The notes under the pieces are model-generated. The model made no database searches and was not told the origin of the DNA. It worked only from the letters and a program-made list of their open reading frames with translations. A stretch of DNA of 64,000 bases from Coprococcus eutactus. Its GTDB lineage: Bacteria > Bacillota > Clostridia > Lachnospirales > Lachnospiraceae. Made by a program: the position numbers and the translations under genes. Position 1 is the stretch's first letter; every line of letters starts with the position of its first letter. Shown here piece by piece: positions 55,064 to 64,000 of this stretch. Location: positions 2,525,501-2,589,500 of the forward strand of contig NZ_CP102278.1 of assembly GCF_025149915.1 (NCBI RefSeq), written 5' to 3'.

Positions 55064-55243
55064 AAGATAAGTTGGATCAAAGGAAAATAAGCAAAAAGCT
55101 GTTAAAACCTCTTGATATATCAGTCATACTGGTATATTATTAGAGCATGCAAGTAGTTCTGATATCATATATCAGTTATTTATGATCAAAGTTTTTGAAC
55201 AGTTTTTATTCGTATTTAACTAAGTGCATTAATAATTTCAACT

Positions 55244-55282
55244 GTATGGTCTGCATGTCGTAGAGGGCAACGCAGGCCATAC
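55244..55282 (+). terminator. Hairpin between nrdD and nrdG
   Basis: GTATGGTCTGC pairs with GCAGGCCATAC (one G-T pair), followed by TTTTGTGTT. It may end most nrdD transcripts or be partly read through, lowering nrdG expression. Nothing else is seen in 55064-55339. Confidence 0.65.
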
Positions 55283-55339
55283 TTTTGTGTTAAGGTTTTT
55301 TCACAAATGTTTATTTCATAAATTTGAAAGGATTTTATT

Positions 55340-55876
55340 ATGAATTACGCAGACATTAAACAATTCGATGTGGCAAACGGCACTGGCGTGCGCGTATCAA
55401 TATTTGTGTCCGGCTGCACGCATCACTGCAAGGGTTGTTTCAATCCCGATACATGGGACTTTGGATACGGCAAACCGTTCACTGATGTGGAAATCGAACA
55501 TATAATAGACAGCTGCAAGGAGGACTATATCGCAGGCCTGTCACTTCTAGGCGGAGAGCCAATGGAATATGTGAACCAGCAGGGACTGCTGCCACTTGCG
55601 CGCAGATTCAAGGAAACATACCCGGACAAGACTATATGGTGTTACACCGGCTACACATTTGATACAGATCTTCTGAACAGAATGTGCAATGAATGGGAAT
55701 ACACCCGGGAACTTCTCTCTTATATCGACGTTCTTGTGGATGGAGAATTTATGGAGGACCAGAAGGATCTCTCCCTCAGATTCAAGGGATCACGCAATCA
55801 GCGCATCATCGATGTTCCTGCATCCCTCGCCGCCGGAGAGACTGTACTTTGGAATGAAAAGGGTCGATACTTCTGA
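55340..55876 (+). CDS. nrdG: Anaerobic ribonucleotide reductase activating enzyme
   Basis: 178 aa radical SAM enzyme. CTHHCKGCFNPDTW supplies C-x3-C-x2-C for the 4Fe-4S cluster; LGGEPM is the SAM-binding GGE motif; the end RFKGSRNQRIIDVPASL is typical of NrdG. It generates the glycyl radical in NrdD. GAAAGGA precedes the start. Confidence 0.96.
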   Translation: MNYADIKQFDVANGTGVRVSIFVSGCTHHCKGCFNPDTWDFGYGKPFTDVEIEHIIDSCKEDYIAGLSLLGGEPMEYVNQQGLLPLARRFKETYPDKTIWCYTGYTFDTDLLNRMCNEWEYTRELLSYIDVLVDGEFMEDQKDLSLRFKGSRNQRIIDVPASLAAGETVLWNEKGRYF

Positions 55877-55892
55877 TATAAGTATTATAGTA

Positions 55893-55953
55893 AAAAGCTG
55901 TGAGCCTCTCTTCTGCTTTATAGCAGAGCTGAATTGAGACTCACAGCTTTTTT
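55893..55953. terminator. Bidirectional terminator between nrdG and dut
   Basis: AAAAAGCTGTGAG and CTCACAGCTTTTTT form a 12-bp stem around a smaller inner hairpin (CTCTGC/GCAGAG-like). It has T-runs on both strands and serves both convergent genes. Confidence 0.85.
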
Positions 55954-55970
55954 ATTTGCTTCTTAGTCTT

Positions 55971-56414
55971 TTACTTGCTTCCTGTCGATCCAAAACCTCC
56001 CTCACCACGAACTGTCTCTGAGAGCTCATCCACCTGATGAAATGCCCCTACTATATATGGAGCGATCACAAGCTGGGCAATCCTCTCTCCCGGCTCCACG
56101 GGCTGTGCCTGTGTACCATGATTGTGAAGAGCCACCATGATCTCTCCTCTGTAGTCCGCATCAATGACGCCAACCTTGTTTGCAGGTGCCAGTCCTTTTT
56201 TGGATGCCAGACCACTTCTCGCATATACCAGTCCTGCATAACCTGCTGGAATCTCCATAGCTATGCCTGTGTGTATCAGCACTGTCTGTCCCGGTTCTAT
56301 ATCCACCGCCGAGTCAAGGCACGCATACAGATCTGCTCCGGCAGCATATTCTGAACCGTATGTTGGTATGATCGCCTTGTCATCAAGTTTTTTTATATTT
56401 ATATCGTATATCAT
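55971..56414 (-). CDS. dut: dUTP diphosphatase
   Basis: 147 aa trimeric dUTPase with its motifs in order: AGADLYA, YARSGLASKKGL, GVIDADYRGEI, ERIAQLVIAP and the C-terminal GEGGFGSTG. Hydrolyses dUTP to dUMP, keeping uracil out of DNA. It lies convergent with nrdG, which also serves dNTP metabolism. Confidence 0.97.
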   Translation of the reverse strand: MIYDINIKKLDDKAIIPTYGSEYAAGADLYACLDSAVDIEPGQTVLIHTGIAMEIPAGYAGLVYARSGLASKKGLAPANKVGVIDADYRGEIMVALHNHGTQAQPVEPGERIAQLVIAPYIVGAFHQVDELSETVRGEGGFGSTGSK

Positions 56415-56469
56415 AATTCACATATCTCCTCTTTTTCTGTAATATAAACTGCTAATCTGCATTTTCACA

Positions 56470-57495
56470 TCATTTGAACGATATCTTGTTGTACACATCC
56501 ATATCCACTCTCTTACTGTATGAATAGCTGCTGTCCAACTCATCTATCCAATCTGACATCAGATTGTCGTAATACTCTCCATCCGCAGCCTCCGTAAGTT
56601 TCTCCTTGTTTTCAGCAGTTGCGGTCTCATCTGTGAGGCTTATCATTTGGAATATATGATATCCATACTCAGTCTGTACGACCGGCGAGATATCCCCATC
56701 CGACAGGCTGTAGAGTATATCTAGTGTATCCTGACCGTATGTGCTGACTATCTCATCCCTGCTCATTGTGTGTGTTCCCGCATACTTCAGGGATTTTGCA
56801 CTTCCAAGGAACGAAATGTTGAGATTTGAATTGTCTGACTCCTCAACGATAGCTGCATATGCCTCATCAGCTTTCTTTTTCTGAACATCTATCTTCGACT
56901 GAGGATACAGGGTTATATTTCCAAAGTCATCCTCCGAATAACATTCAAAGAACATATCATAAAATGTGCTCATCCGCGCCTGCTCATCAGATATCTCAGT
57001 TGAACTCTGTTTCATGACATAAGTGTATATCTTGTCAGCCAGAGCACTCTCCTCAAGAACCTGTTTCACTGTGTTTTCCTCAAGTCCAACCTCGGCTATC
57101 TGCTCATCCGTCAGCAGTTCGTAAAACTTTTCTGCATCCTGCTCCTGCATTCTCTGCTCACTGTCGGTAAGGCTTATTCCATACTCATCCGACTTAGTGA
57201 TCAGTGTCTTGGTCTTGACTATTCTTGATATCGTCTCTCTTCTCGCAGAATCCTCGGCGTTCATTTCTAATCCGTCGTCCGTAACTATGCTCTGTCCCCA
57301 CACATCCTTGCCATACTTTGACTCATATCTTTCCTTGACCGTCCTGGCGTACACATATACCTCATCAATATATATATCCTGTCCATTGTATCTGAATACA
57401 ACTTCTTTTTCCGTGTCCGCGTTGCCATTTCCGCCACATCCCACAAGCATCATGCCGATCACGCAAGACATTATCATCCATATAAATCTTTTCAA
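56470..57495 (-). CDS. PrsA-like foldase lipoprotein, TTG start, 341 aa
   Basis: Starts with TTG immediately after the mfd stop. Lipobox in IGMMLVGCGGNG. SurA/PrsA-type N-terminal helices (RYNGQDIYIDEVYVYARTVK; ETISRIVKTKTLITKSDEYG) are followed by a degenerate parvulin-like region (SDGDISPVVQTEYGYHIFQM). A surface foldase assisting secreted proteins. Its position behind mfd is often seen in clostridia. Confidence 0.83.
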   Translation of the reverse strand: MKRFIWMIMSCVIGMMLVGCGGNGNADTEKEVVFRYNGQDIYIDEVYVYARTVKERYESKYGKDVWGQSIVTDDGLEMNAEDSARRETISRIVKTKTLITKSDEYGISLTDSEQRMQEQDAEKFYELLTDEQIAEVGLEENTVKQVLEESALADKIYTYVMKQSSTEISDEQARMSTFYDMFFECYSEDDFGNITLYPQSKIDVQKKKADEAYAAIVEESDNSNLNISFLGSAKSLKYAGTHTMSRDEIVSTYGQDTLDILYSLSDGDISPVVQTEYGYHIFQMISLTDETATAENKEKLTEAADGEYYDNLMSDWIDELDSSYSYSKRVDMDVYNKISFK

Positions 57496-60400
57496 CTAAT
57501 CGGTGCCTCCATTCTTCGTTTCATTATCTGAGGTTATGAGAAGCTGTGAGATATCCGCAACGACAAATTCTGCCTGTCTCAGTATATCCCTCTTCTCCTC
57601 CTTTGAAAGCTTTAACACAAATTCAGGCTTTGCGCCCATCTGAAACTTCATCCTGCCCATATAATTGTTCACCAGATCTTCTATTCCGTCAACATTTATA
57701 TTTGCCTTATTGTACATGGAAAATCTTAGCAATCCATCCCTGTACCATATCCTGGTTATATAACACACATACGCTCTCGCCCTGAGAAGCGCCGCATCCA
57801 GAAGATTCATAGTCTCATCCGGTATGTCCCCGAATCTGTCTATAAGTTCATCTATTATATCGTTATACTCGTCCTCGTTCTTGATGAGTGATATCCTCTT
57901 ACAGAGCTCAAGTTTTATGAAGTCATTCTTCACATATGTTTCTGGGATAAATGAATCTATCGGTATATCAATCTCAGTCTCATAATCATGAAATACTGTG
58001 TCTCCCCTGCGCTCTCTGACCGCATCATTGAGCATCTTGCAGTAAAGATCATATCCGACCACCTCATAATTGCCCGACTGACTCTCCCCGAGCACACTAC
58101 CCGCACCTCTTATGTTGAGATCTGCCTTGGATATCTTCACGCCAGAACCAAGGTCTGTGTACTCCTTTATCGCCCTGAGCCTCTTCTCTGCAACCTCAGA
58201 TATCACCTTGTTCCTTCTATAGAACATGAATGCAAATGCACTTCTATCAGAGCGGCCCACACGTCCTCTCAGCTGATAGAGCTGTGCAAGTCCGAAATTA
58301 TTAGCATCATGGATGATGATCGTATTCGCATTCGGTATGTCAAGTCCCGTCTCTATTATCGTGGTGCAGACCAGAACGTCTATCTCCTTCTTGTTGAAGC
58401 GATACATTATATCCTCAAGGGTTCGTCCATCCATCTGTCCATGAGCAAATTCTACATTTGCATTTGGTACCAGCTTCTGAACCTCCGCAGTAAACTGCTC
58501 TATATCATTTACCCTGTTATATACATAATACACCTGCCCCTGTCTCGCCAGCTCTCTGGCGATAGCCTCCCTGGCAAGCTCTTTGTCGTACTCCATAACA
58601 TATGTCTGTATAGGTCTTCTGTCAACCGGAGCCTCCTCAAGCAGGCTCATATCCCTTATTCCAACCAGGCTCATGTGAAGAGTTCTCGGGATAGGTGTGG
58701 CTGTGAGTGTGAGGACATCCACGTTAGTCTTCATCTCTTTTATCTTTTCTTTGTGATTGACACCAAATCTCTGCTCCTCATCTATGATCAAGAGTCCAAG
58801 ATTTTTAAACTCAACATCCTTGGACAGAAGTCTGTGGGTTCCTATCACTATGTCGACTTTCCCCTCCTTGAGTTCTCTGAGTGTATTCTTTATCTCCTTC
58901 TGCGTACAGAATCTACATAGAAGTCTTATAACCACCGGATAATCCTTCATTCTCTCGGTAAATGTCTCGTAGTGCTGTTCTGCCAGAATCGTCGTTGGCA
59001 CCAGATACGCAACCTGTCTGCTGTCCCCGACCGCCTTGAACGCAGCCCTTATTGCAACCTCCGTCTTGCCAAATCCAACATCTCCACAGACAAGCCGGTC
59101 CATTATACGGCTGCTCTCCATATCCGCCTTGACATCGGCTATGGCGCGTAGCTGATCGTCAGTTTCCTTATATGGGAAGGTCTCCTCAAATTCCTTCTGC
59201 CACTCAGAATCCGGAGAATACGCATGCCCCTCCTTCGACTGTCTCTCGGCATACAGCTTGACGAGGTGTTCTGCCACCTCATCAACGTGTCCCTTGACTC
59301 TGTTTCTGACCTTCTGCCATTCATTTCCGCCAAGGCGGTTTATCTTAGGAGGTCTGCCCTCCTTGCTCCTGTACTTCTGTATCCGGTCGGTTTCCGATGC
59401 CAGGACATAGAGTTTGCCACCCTCGGCATACTCTATAACCAGATAATCCTTGAGTGCGCCGTCCACCTCTATCTTCTCTATACCCTTATAGACTCCTATT
59501 CCATACTTCTCGTGTACGACATAATCACCCACACTGACATCCGAAAATGACTTGATTATCTCTCCTGAATATGGGAGCTTCTTCTGTGTTCTCTTTCCTG
59601 ACGATGATCTGCTTGAGAATACATCGCCCTCACTAACGACCACTAGATGCATAGCCGGTATCATGAATCCGGATCTGAGTCTTCCCGCCATCGCTGCAAT
59701 CTCACGAGGGGTAAGTACTTTATCCGCATCGCTCAGATAATGACAGATGATATCCGCATCCATAAGATTATCCACCATTCTCTTTGCACCCACCGAAGAA
59801 GGCGACACAAAGAGCACACTGTTCTTGTTCTTCTTCCAGGATCTTATATCCGCTACAAGTGTGTCAAAACTGTTTCTGTAACTGTGCACTTCGTGGCATT
59901 CAATCTCAGTTTTATGTGCATAACTTATCCTGTCATCCCTGCCATCAAACGCGTCAAATCCTACGACATTGTACTTCTTGGCCTTATCTATCACATCATC
60001 ATAGCTGTACATGACATTCATCTGTCCAGGAAGCACGTAGCCGCCCTCAAGTCTGTGCACCATGCTGCTTCTAAAGCCCGTCTCGTCCGTTGCAGCCCTG
60101 TCACTGACCTTTCTCGTCTCATCTATGAGCACGTAAGAATCATCCGGCAGACAGTCTATGAGTGAAACTGTGTCACTGTAAAAATAGTCGACATAACTGT
60201 CAACTCCGTACACAGCACTGAACTCCGTGAGCTGTTCCTTAAGCTCCGCCACCTCACGTTTTATCCTTGCATATGCCTCCGTGTGAAATGACTCCTTAAG
60301 CTTCTGTGCGTACGGCTTCAGTTCCGCCTCAATCTTCCTGATTCCACGGTTTATTCTATCCTGGGACAGCACTATCTCTCCTGCAGGGTAGATCACAATC

Positions 60401-61056
60401 GAATCAACCGTCTCTATGGATCTCTGGCTCTCAGCGTCAAATGTCTTGATGGTATCCACCTCGTCATCCCACATATCTATTCTGTATGGACACTCCTCAG
60501 TGAGTGGATAGATATCTATGATCCCGCCTCTCACTGCAAACTGACCTGGCTCCTCTACATTGTCCACCTTATCATATCCGAGCGCTGATAATTTCTGCCT
60601 GAGATCATCAACATCAAGCCTCTGTGCAGTACATATGTTGATGATATACTTATTCATATATGAAAGTGCAGGGATCTTGTCAAAAAGAGCATCCACAGTT
60701 GCAACTATCGTGCACGGTTCTCCTGAGACAAGCCTTCGCAGTACATCCATACGTTTTCTCGTTATGGCATTTCCATGGACATCAGCGCTGAAGAACAGGA
60801 TATCCTTTGCCGGATACATGTACACATCCCTGCTGTAGAATCTGAGGTCACTGTACAACTGCTCTGCCCTCTTGTCGCTGTACGTCAGCACCAGTTTCAC
60901 CGACGACTCATCAGACACTGCATTCATGAGAAACACCCTGTCTGTTCCCTCCATTGAGGAGCCGATAACGTCCACAAATCCATCGCCGGCAGCCAGCCAG
61001 TCCTTTATCTGTCTGTATATATTCAGTTGTTCGAATGGCTCCTGAAATACTCTCAT
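57496..61056 (-). CDS. mfd: Transcription-repair coupling factor
   Basis: 1186 aa, full length. UvrB-like N-terminus (PAKDILFFSADVHGNAITRK), RNA polymerase-interacting domain (SVGDYVVHEKYGIGVYKGIE), RecG-like translocase with Walker A VCGDVGFGKTEVAIRA and DEEQ box LLIIDEEQRFGV, motifs TATPIPRTLHM and ETGLDIPNANTIII, and a C-terminal TRCF domain. Removes stalled RNA polymerase and recruits UvrA. Confidence 0.98.
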   Translation of the reverse strand: MRVFQEPFEQLNIYRQIKDWLAAGDGFVDVIGSSMEGTDRVFLMNAVSDESSVKLVLTYSDKRAEQLYSDLRFYSRDVYMYPAKDILFFSADVHGNAITRKRMDVLRRLVSGEPCTIVATVDALFDKIPALSYMNKYIINICTAQRLDVDDLRQKLSALGYDKVDNVEEPGQFAVRGGIIDIYPLTEECPYRIDMWDDEVDTIKTFDAESQRSIETVDSIVIYPAGEIVLSQDRINRGIRKIEAELKPYAQKLKESFHTEAYARIKREVAELKEQLTEFSAVYGVDSYVDYFYSDTVSLIDCLPDDSYVLIDETRKVSDRAATDETGFRSSMVHRLEGGYVLPGQMNVMYSYDDVIDKAKKYNVVGFDAFDGRDDRISYAHKTEIECHEVHSYRNSFDTLVADIRSWKKNKNSVLFVSPSSVGAKRMVDNLMDADIICHYLSDADKVLTPREIAAMAGRLRSGFMIPAMHLVVVSEGDVFSSRSSSGKRTQKKLPYSGEIIKSFSDVSVGDYVVHEKYGIGVYKGIEKIEVDGALKDYLVIEYAEGGKLYVLASETDRIQKYRSKEGRPPKINRLGGNEWQKVRNRVKGHVDEVAEHLVKLYAERQSKEGHAYSPDSEWQKEFEETFPYKETDDQLRAIADVKADMESSRIMDRLVCGDVGFGKTEVAIRAAFKAVGDSRQVAYLVPTTILAEQHYETFTERMKDYPVVIRLLCRFCTQKEIKNTLRELKEGKVDIVIGTHRLLSKDVEFKNLGLLIIDEEQRFGVNHKEKIKEMKTNVDVLTLTATPIPRTLHMSLVGIRDMSLLEEAPVDRRPIQTYVMEYDKELAREAIARELARQGQVYYVYNRVNDIEQFTAEVQKLVPNANVEFAHGQMDGRTLEDIMYRFNKKEIDVLVCTTIIETGLDIPNANTIIIHDANNFGLAQLYQLRGRVGRSDRSAFAFMFYRRNKVISEVAEKRLRAIKEYTDLGSGVKISKADLNIRGAGSVLGESQSGNYEVVGYDLYCKMLNDAVRERRGDTVFHDYETEIDIPIDSFIPETYVKNDFIKLELCKRISLIKNEDEYNDIIDELIDRFGDIPDETMNLLDAALLRARAYVCYITRIWYRDGLLRFSMYNKANINVDGIEDLVNNYMGRMKFQMGAKPEFVLKLSKEEKRDILRQAEFVVADISQLLITSDNETKNGGTD

Positions 61057-61092
61057 AATCTATTCCCTATCCGCTTGACACATATACAAATC

Positions 61093-61653
61093 CTATCCAT
61101 TATACCTGTTCATGGCCGCAACTGCGCCGTCAGACAATATGACCTCCAGCGCGTCGCACGCTTTACCGCAGCTCTCCCTCATAAATGGAAGATCTTCCCT
61201 GCTAAATCTTGAAAGTACATGATCCGCCAGATCCATATGCTCCGGCTTTTTTCCAACACCGACTCTGACTCTCACAAAGTCCTGGCTTCCACTGTGCAGG
61301 ATGATATTTTTCATGCCGTTGTGGCCTCCGGCGCTGCCTTTCTCTCTTATGCGGATTTTCCCAACATCAAGATCTATGTCGTCATAAACTACTATCAGAT
61401 CATCAACTGTAAGTTTGTAGAAATCCATGATAGCCCTGACACTCTCTCCGCTCAGATTCATAAACGTCTGAGGCATAGCAAGAATAACTTTCTCTCCATT
61501 TATAACGCCTTTGCCGATGAGTGCCTTGTGTTTGCAGGTGTCCACCTTGATATTGTGTCTCTCTGCAAGCTCATCTATTACAGAAAATCCAGCGTTGTGC
61601 CTTGTTCCGGCATATTTTGCCCCAGGATTTCCAAGTCCCACTATGAGTTTCAT
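61093..61653 (-). CDS. pth: Peptidyl-tRNA hydrolase
   Basis: 186 aa. IVGLGNPGAKYAGTRHNAGF contains Asn10 and catalytic His20; MPQTFMNLSGESV and VYDDIDLDVGKIRIREKGSA complete the family motifs, with GGHNGMKN. Recycles peptidyl-tRNAs. In an operon-like run with mfd, 36 bp apart. Confidence 0.97.
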   Translation of the reverse strand: MKLIVGLGNPGAKYAGTRHNAGFSVIDELAERHNIKVDTCKHKALIGKGVINGEKVILAMPQTFMNLSGESVRAIMDFYKLTVDDLIVVYDDIDLDVGKIRIREKGSAGGHNGMKNIILHSGSQDFVRVRVGVGKKPEHMDLADHVLSRFSREDLPFMRESCGKACDALEVILSDGAVAAMNRYNG

Positions 61654-61670
61654 AATATATCCCCTTTTAT

Positions 61671-62429
61671 CTATCTGTTCTTCATTATCTCTTCAGCTTC
61701 AACAAGCTGTTCGAGAGTATTCACTCCACGTATCTGGTCAGCATCATCCATTGGGACCGCATCAACCGGAAGTCCCATCGCCTTGATTATACCTATCGTA
61801 TCAGGCAGATAATACTCGCCCTGAGCATTATCATTTTTCACCTGGGAGAGAGCACTCAGAAGTGCGTCACACTGGAATATGTACATTCCCGAATTGACCT
61901 CGCACACTGCCTGTTCCTCCTCAGTAGCATCCTTCTGCTCAACTATTCTGTCAAGTCCCTTATCATCCCTTATAATCCTTCCATATCCAAATGGATCGTC
62001 CAACATAGCTGATATGACAGTTACACCATTGCCGTCTGTCTTGTGTCTTCTGATGGCACTTTCCAATGTGTCGGCAGTAACTAGCGGTGTGTCTCCGCAG
62101 AGTACCACAACATCACCATCATTGCCTATAAAGTCTGACGCACATTTTACCGCATGTCCTGTACCAAGCTGTTCTTTCTGCAGTGCATAACTGACTCTGT
62201 TATTCATCTCATCCGCAAGTCCAAGGCTTTCATATGTGGCATGTATGCTGTGTTCAACTTCTTCCGCCTTATATCCTACTATCACGCATACCTTTTCGCA
62301 GCCTGCATTCTTTGCCGCCTCTATAGAATAATACACCATTGGCTTTCCGAGCACCTCATGCACCACCTTTGGCTTGTCTGACTTCATTCTAGTTCCCTTG
62401 CCCGCAGCAAGTATGATCGCTTTAAGCAT
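61671..62429 (-). CDS. UDP-GlcNAc pyrophosphorylase domain protein (GlmU N-terminal domain only)
   Basis: 252 aa. IILAAGKGTRMKSDKPKVVH is the nucleotidyltransferase P-loop; GTGHAVKCASDF, VVLCGDTPLVTADTL and NDNAQGEYYLPDTIGI are GlmU signatures. The C-terminal left-handed helix acetyltransferase domain of classical GlmU (about 450 aa) is absent and the reading frame ends cleanly after VEAEEIMKNR. It makes UDP-GlcNAc from GlcNAc-1-P and UTP; acetylation of GlcN-1-P would need another enzyme. Confidence 0.88.
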   Translation of the reverse strand: MLKAIILAAGKGTRMKSDKPKVVHEVLGKPMVYYSIEAAKNAGCEKVCVIVGYKAEEVEHSIHATYESLGLADEMNNRVSYALQKEQLGTGHAVKCASDFIGNDGDVVVLCGDTPLVTADTLESAIRRHKTDGNGVTVISAMLDDPFGYGRIIRDDKGLDRIVEQKDATEEEQAVCEVNSGMYIFQCDALLSALSQVKNDNAQGEYYLPDTIGIIKAMGLPVDAVPMDDADQIRGVNTLEQLVEAEEIMKNR

Positions 62430-62639
62430 ATCTGCCTCCTATAAACATCTTATATTATTCATCCAGATATTATTTCATATTTATATTCACACACAAATAC
62501 TTTCTGTCCGGATCCTTTTTCATCACTGCCCACAATTTTACTGTATCGCAGGCACTTTTTCAACCCAACCAGAGATATATTCAGCGTTACAGTCGTCACC
62601 TGTGCTGAAGCCAATCCAACTCCGCTGTCCATATACAGC

Positions 62640-62671
62640 AAAACCAGCCACCGCATTACTGCAATGGCTGG
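62640..62671 (-). terminator. Terminator of spoVG
   Basis: CCAGCCATTGC/GCGGTGGCTGG stem with a 5-nt loop region and TTTTGCTG following on the minus strand. The remaining 62430-62640 shows no supported gene. Confidence 0.75.
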
Positions 62672-62711
62672 CCATTTCTGCTTATTCTGCTGTTGTGTAT
62701 CACACCCAGAT

Positions 62712-62975
62712 CTATTCTTCTTCCTGAGTCTCGCGATACTTTGCAAGTATCATATTCTGCAGACGCTCTCTGGTGGCTGTATTGATAGGATGTGCTATAT
62801 CCCTGTACTCACCATCTGAAGCTTTTCTGCTAGGCATAGCAATAAACATTCCCTTTTCACCCTCTATGATCTTGATGTCATGGACAACAAACTCATCATC
62901 TATGGTGATCGAGACAACCGCCTTCATCTTGCCTTCCTTCTCAACACTTCTGATTCGGATATCTGTTACCTGCAC
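62712..62975 (-). CDS. spoVG: SpoVG, septation and RNA-binding regulator
   Basis: 87 aa from a GTG start at 62975, chosen because AAGGGGG lies 8 bases before it and the family begins (M/V)[28 protein letters not shown] is the family core. A small RNA/DNA-binding protein affecting sporulation, cell division and gene expression. It is close to the usual length. spoVG followed by glmU is a conserved pair in Firmicutes. Confidence 0.95.
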   Translation of the reverse strand: MQVTDIRIRSVEKEGKMKAVVSITIDDEFVVHDIKIIEGEKGMFIAMPSRKASDGEYRDIAHPINTATRERLQNMILAKYRETQEEE

Positions 62976-63068
62976 TTTGTTTACCCCCTTAACCCTGACG
63001 CACTCTGTAATCCCACACACAGATTGTCATTTGTATTATTTTGTATAAGCCCTCTTTTACGCTTCTGA

Positions 63069-64000
63069 CTAGAGAGCGTATCTGAAGTTCTTCTCCACTA
63101 TAACCTTTATATCTTCTGGCGTTCCCTGATGAACTGTATTCGCGCGGAGAGTATCCCGGCTCTCCACAATACAATTCTCTATGATGGAATTGTCCCCGAT
63201 ATTAACATCGTTAAGTATGATAGAATTCCTTATCACACAGTTGTTGCCGATGTATACCTTCTTAAATATGACTGAGTTCTCAACAGTACCGTTGATGATA
63301 CATCCGCTTGCTATCAGACTATTGTTGACAACCGCATCAGCATTGTACTTTGCAGGTGGAAGATCGTCTACCCTTGAGTAGATATCAGGATGCTGCTTGA
63401 AGAAGAAATCTCTTACATCTTTCTTGAGAAAATCCATATTTGCTCTGTAATACGATTCCTTTGTTCCTATATTTCTCCAATAAGTATCCATCTTGTATCC
63501 GTATATTCTCTTGACGCCCTTATATCTCACGAGAATATCTCTTACGAAGTCATTTCTTCCCTCGTTGGCGCATGTCTCAAGGAGCTCTATGAGCTGTCTT
63601 CTTCTTATTACATATACACCGATAGAAACGGTGTTAGTTCCTGCAACAAGCGGCTTCTCCTCGAAGTCAATGATGCGTCCATCGTCGTTCATCTTGACAA
63701 CACCAAATCTGTTGATGTCATCCTCGCCCGGTGCCATATCCTTACATACTACTGTGATGTCTGCACCATTGCTTATATGCTCTTCGAGAACCTTATTGTA
63801 GTCCAGTTTGTAGATTCCATCACCTGATGCGATAACTACATATGGCTCATGGCTCTCCTTGAGGAACTTGATATTCTGATAAAGTGCATCCGCTGTTCCC
63901 TTGTACCAGTAGCTGTTCGCTGCTGTAATGGTAGGAGTGAATATAAACAGACCTCCCTGCTTTCTTCCGAAATCCCACCACTTGCTTGAGTTCAGATGCT
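63069..64000 (-). CDS. glgD: Glucose-1-phosphate adenylyltransferase subunit GlgD (N-terminus beyond window)
   Basis: About 310 C-terminal codons are visible; the gene enters from the right edge. SSKWWDFGRKQGGLFIFTPT, YVVIASGDGIYKLDYNKVLE and TYWRNIGTKESYYRANMDFL are the GlgD nucleotidyltransferase part; the end is a left-handed beta helix (VIFKKVYIGNNCVIRNSIIL). ADP-glucose synthesis for glycogen. GlgD is the regulatory-type partner of GlgC in Clostridia, and glgC would be expected upstream. Confidence 0.93.
   Translation of the reverse strand, partial: HLNSSKWWDFGRKQGGLFIFTPTITAANSYWYKGTADALYQNIKFLKESHEPYVVIASGDGIYKLDYNKVLEEHISNGADITVVCKDMAPGEDDINRFGVVKMNDDGRIIDFEEKPLVAGTNTVSIGVYVIRRRQLIELLETCANEGRNDFVRDILVRYKGVKRIYGYKMDTYWRNIGTKESYYRANMDFLKKDVRDFFFKQHPDIYSRVDDLPPAKYNADAVVNNSLIASGCIINGTVENSVIFKKVYIGNNCVIRNSIILNDVNIGDNSIIENCIVESRDTLRANTVHQGTPEDIKVIVEKNFRYAL

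Noticed and set aside
62459..62746. An open frame between spoVG and the glmU-like gene.
   Set aside because: It overlaps the end of spoVG and runs through the spoVG terminator; no ribosome-binding site or recognisable protein features.

Overview
The window looks like a chromosomal segment of an anaerobic, low-to-moderate GC Clostridium-class bacterium, most likely a gut Lachnospiraceae. The pointers are spoVG, an anaerobic nrdD/nrdG pair with NrdR boxes, glgD, a LysRS fused to a C-terminal tRNA-binding domain, a GPH sugar symporter beside a GH2 beta-galactosidase, and mobile-gene debris (MobV, TnpV, DUF6017) typical of that family. No database search was possible; all family names come from motifs read by eye.

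Layout. (1) 1-13 kb: an accessory stretch, nearly all on the minus strand. It holds small orphan membrane proteins and lipoproteins, a radical-SAM pair with its MarR regulator (1976-4054), an alpha/beta hydrolase, a DUF4143 ATPase, a YhfC-type protease, an HTH/DUF6442 pair, and much decayed mobile DNA (frameshifted mobV, tnpV tail, replication-initiator tail, three copies of one membrane gene of which two are broken). A recurring short boundary sequence lies between several of these small genes. (2) 13-26 kb: sugar uptake and its control. A membrane-anchored Xre regulator, three AraC regulators, a GPH symporter with LacZ, and a GH113-like hydrolase coupled to an ABC exporter. A 25-residue peptide gene and a structured RNA-like element lie in the intergenic regions. 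(3) 26-31 kb: a CprABC-RK/LanFEG-like antimicrobial-peptide resistance cassette. (4) 32.7-42.9 kb: a 10.1-kb integrative element inserted inside lysS. It carries a tyrosine recombinase, a ribbon-helix-helix protein, and a two-component system with a MacAB-like exporter, a lipoprotein, a D,D-carboxypeptidase and a receiver-less winged-helix protein. It brings its own copy of the LysRS C-terminal domain, so the synthetase stays full length while the displaced 3' end survives at 32290-32748. (5) 42.4-64 kb: conserved core genes: lysS, greA, tRNA-Leu, two secreted Fn3-like proteins, two trigger-factor-like lipoprotein isomerases, nrdD/nrdG, dut, a PrsA-like foldase, mfd, pth, a one-domain GlmU, spoVG and partial glgD.

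The most interesting items are the lysS-targeting element that swaps a protein domain; two divergent copies of a four-helix RNA-like element (20182-20349 and 32116-32279) in which every helix is kept by compensating changes while the junctions stay conserved; the boundary motif in the accessory gene array; and two very small peptide genes with strong ribosome-binding sites.
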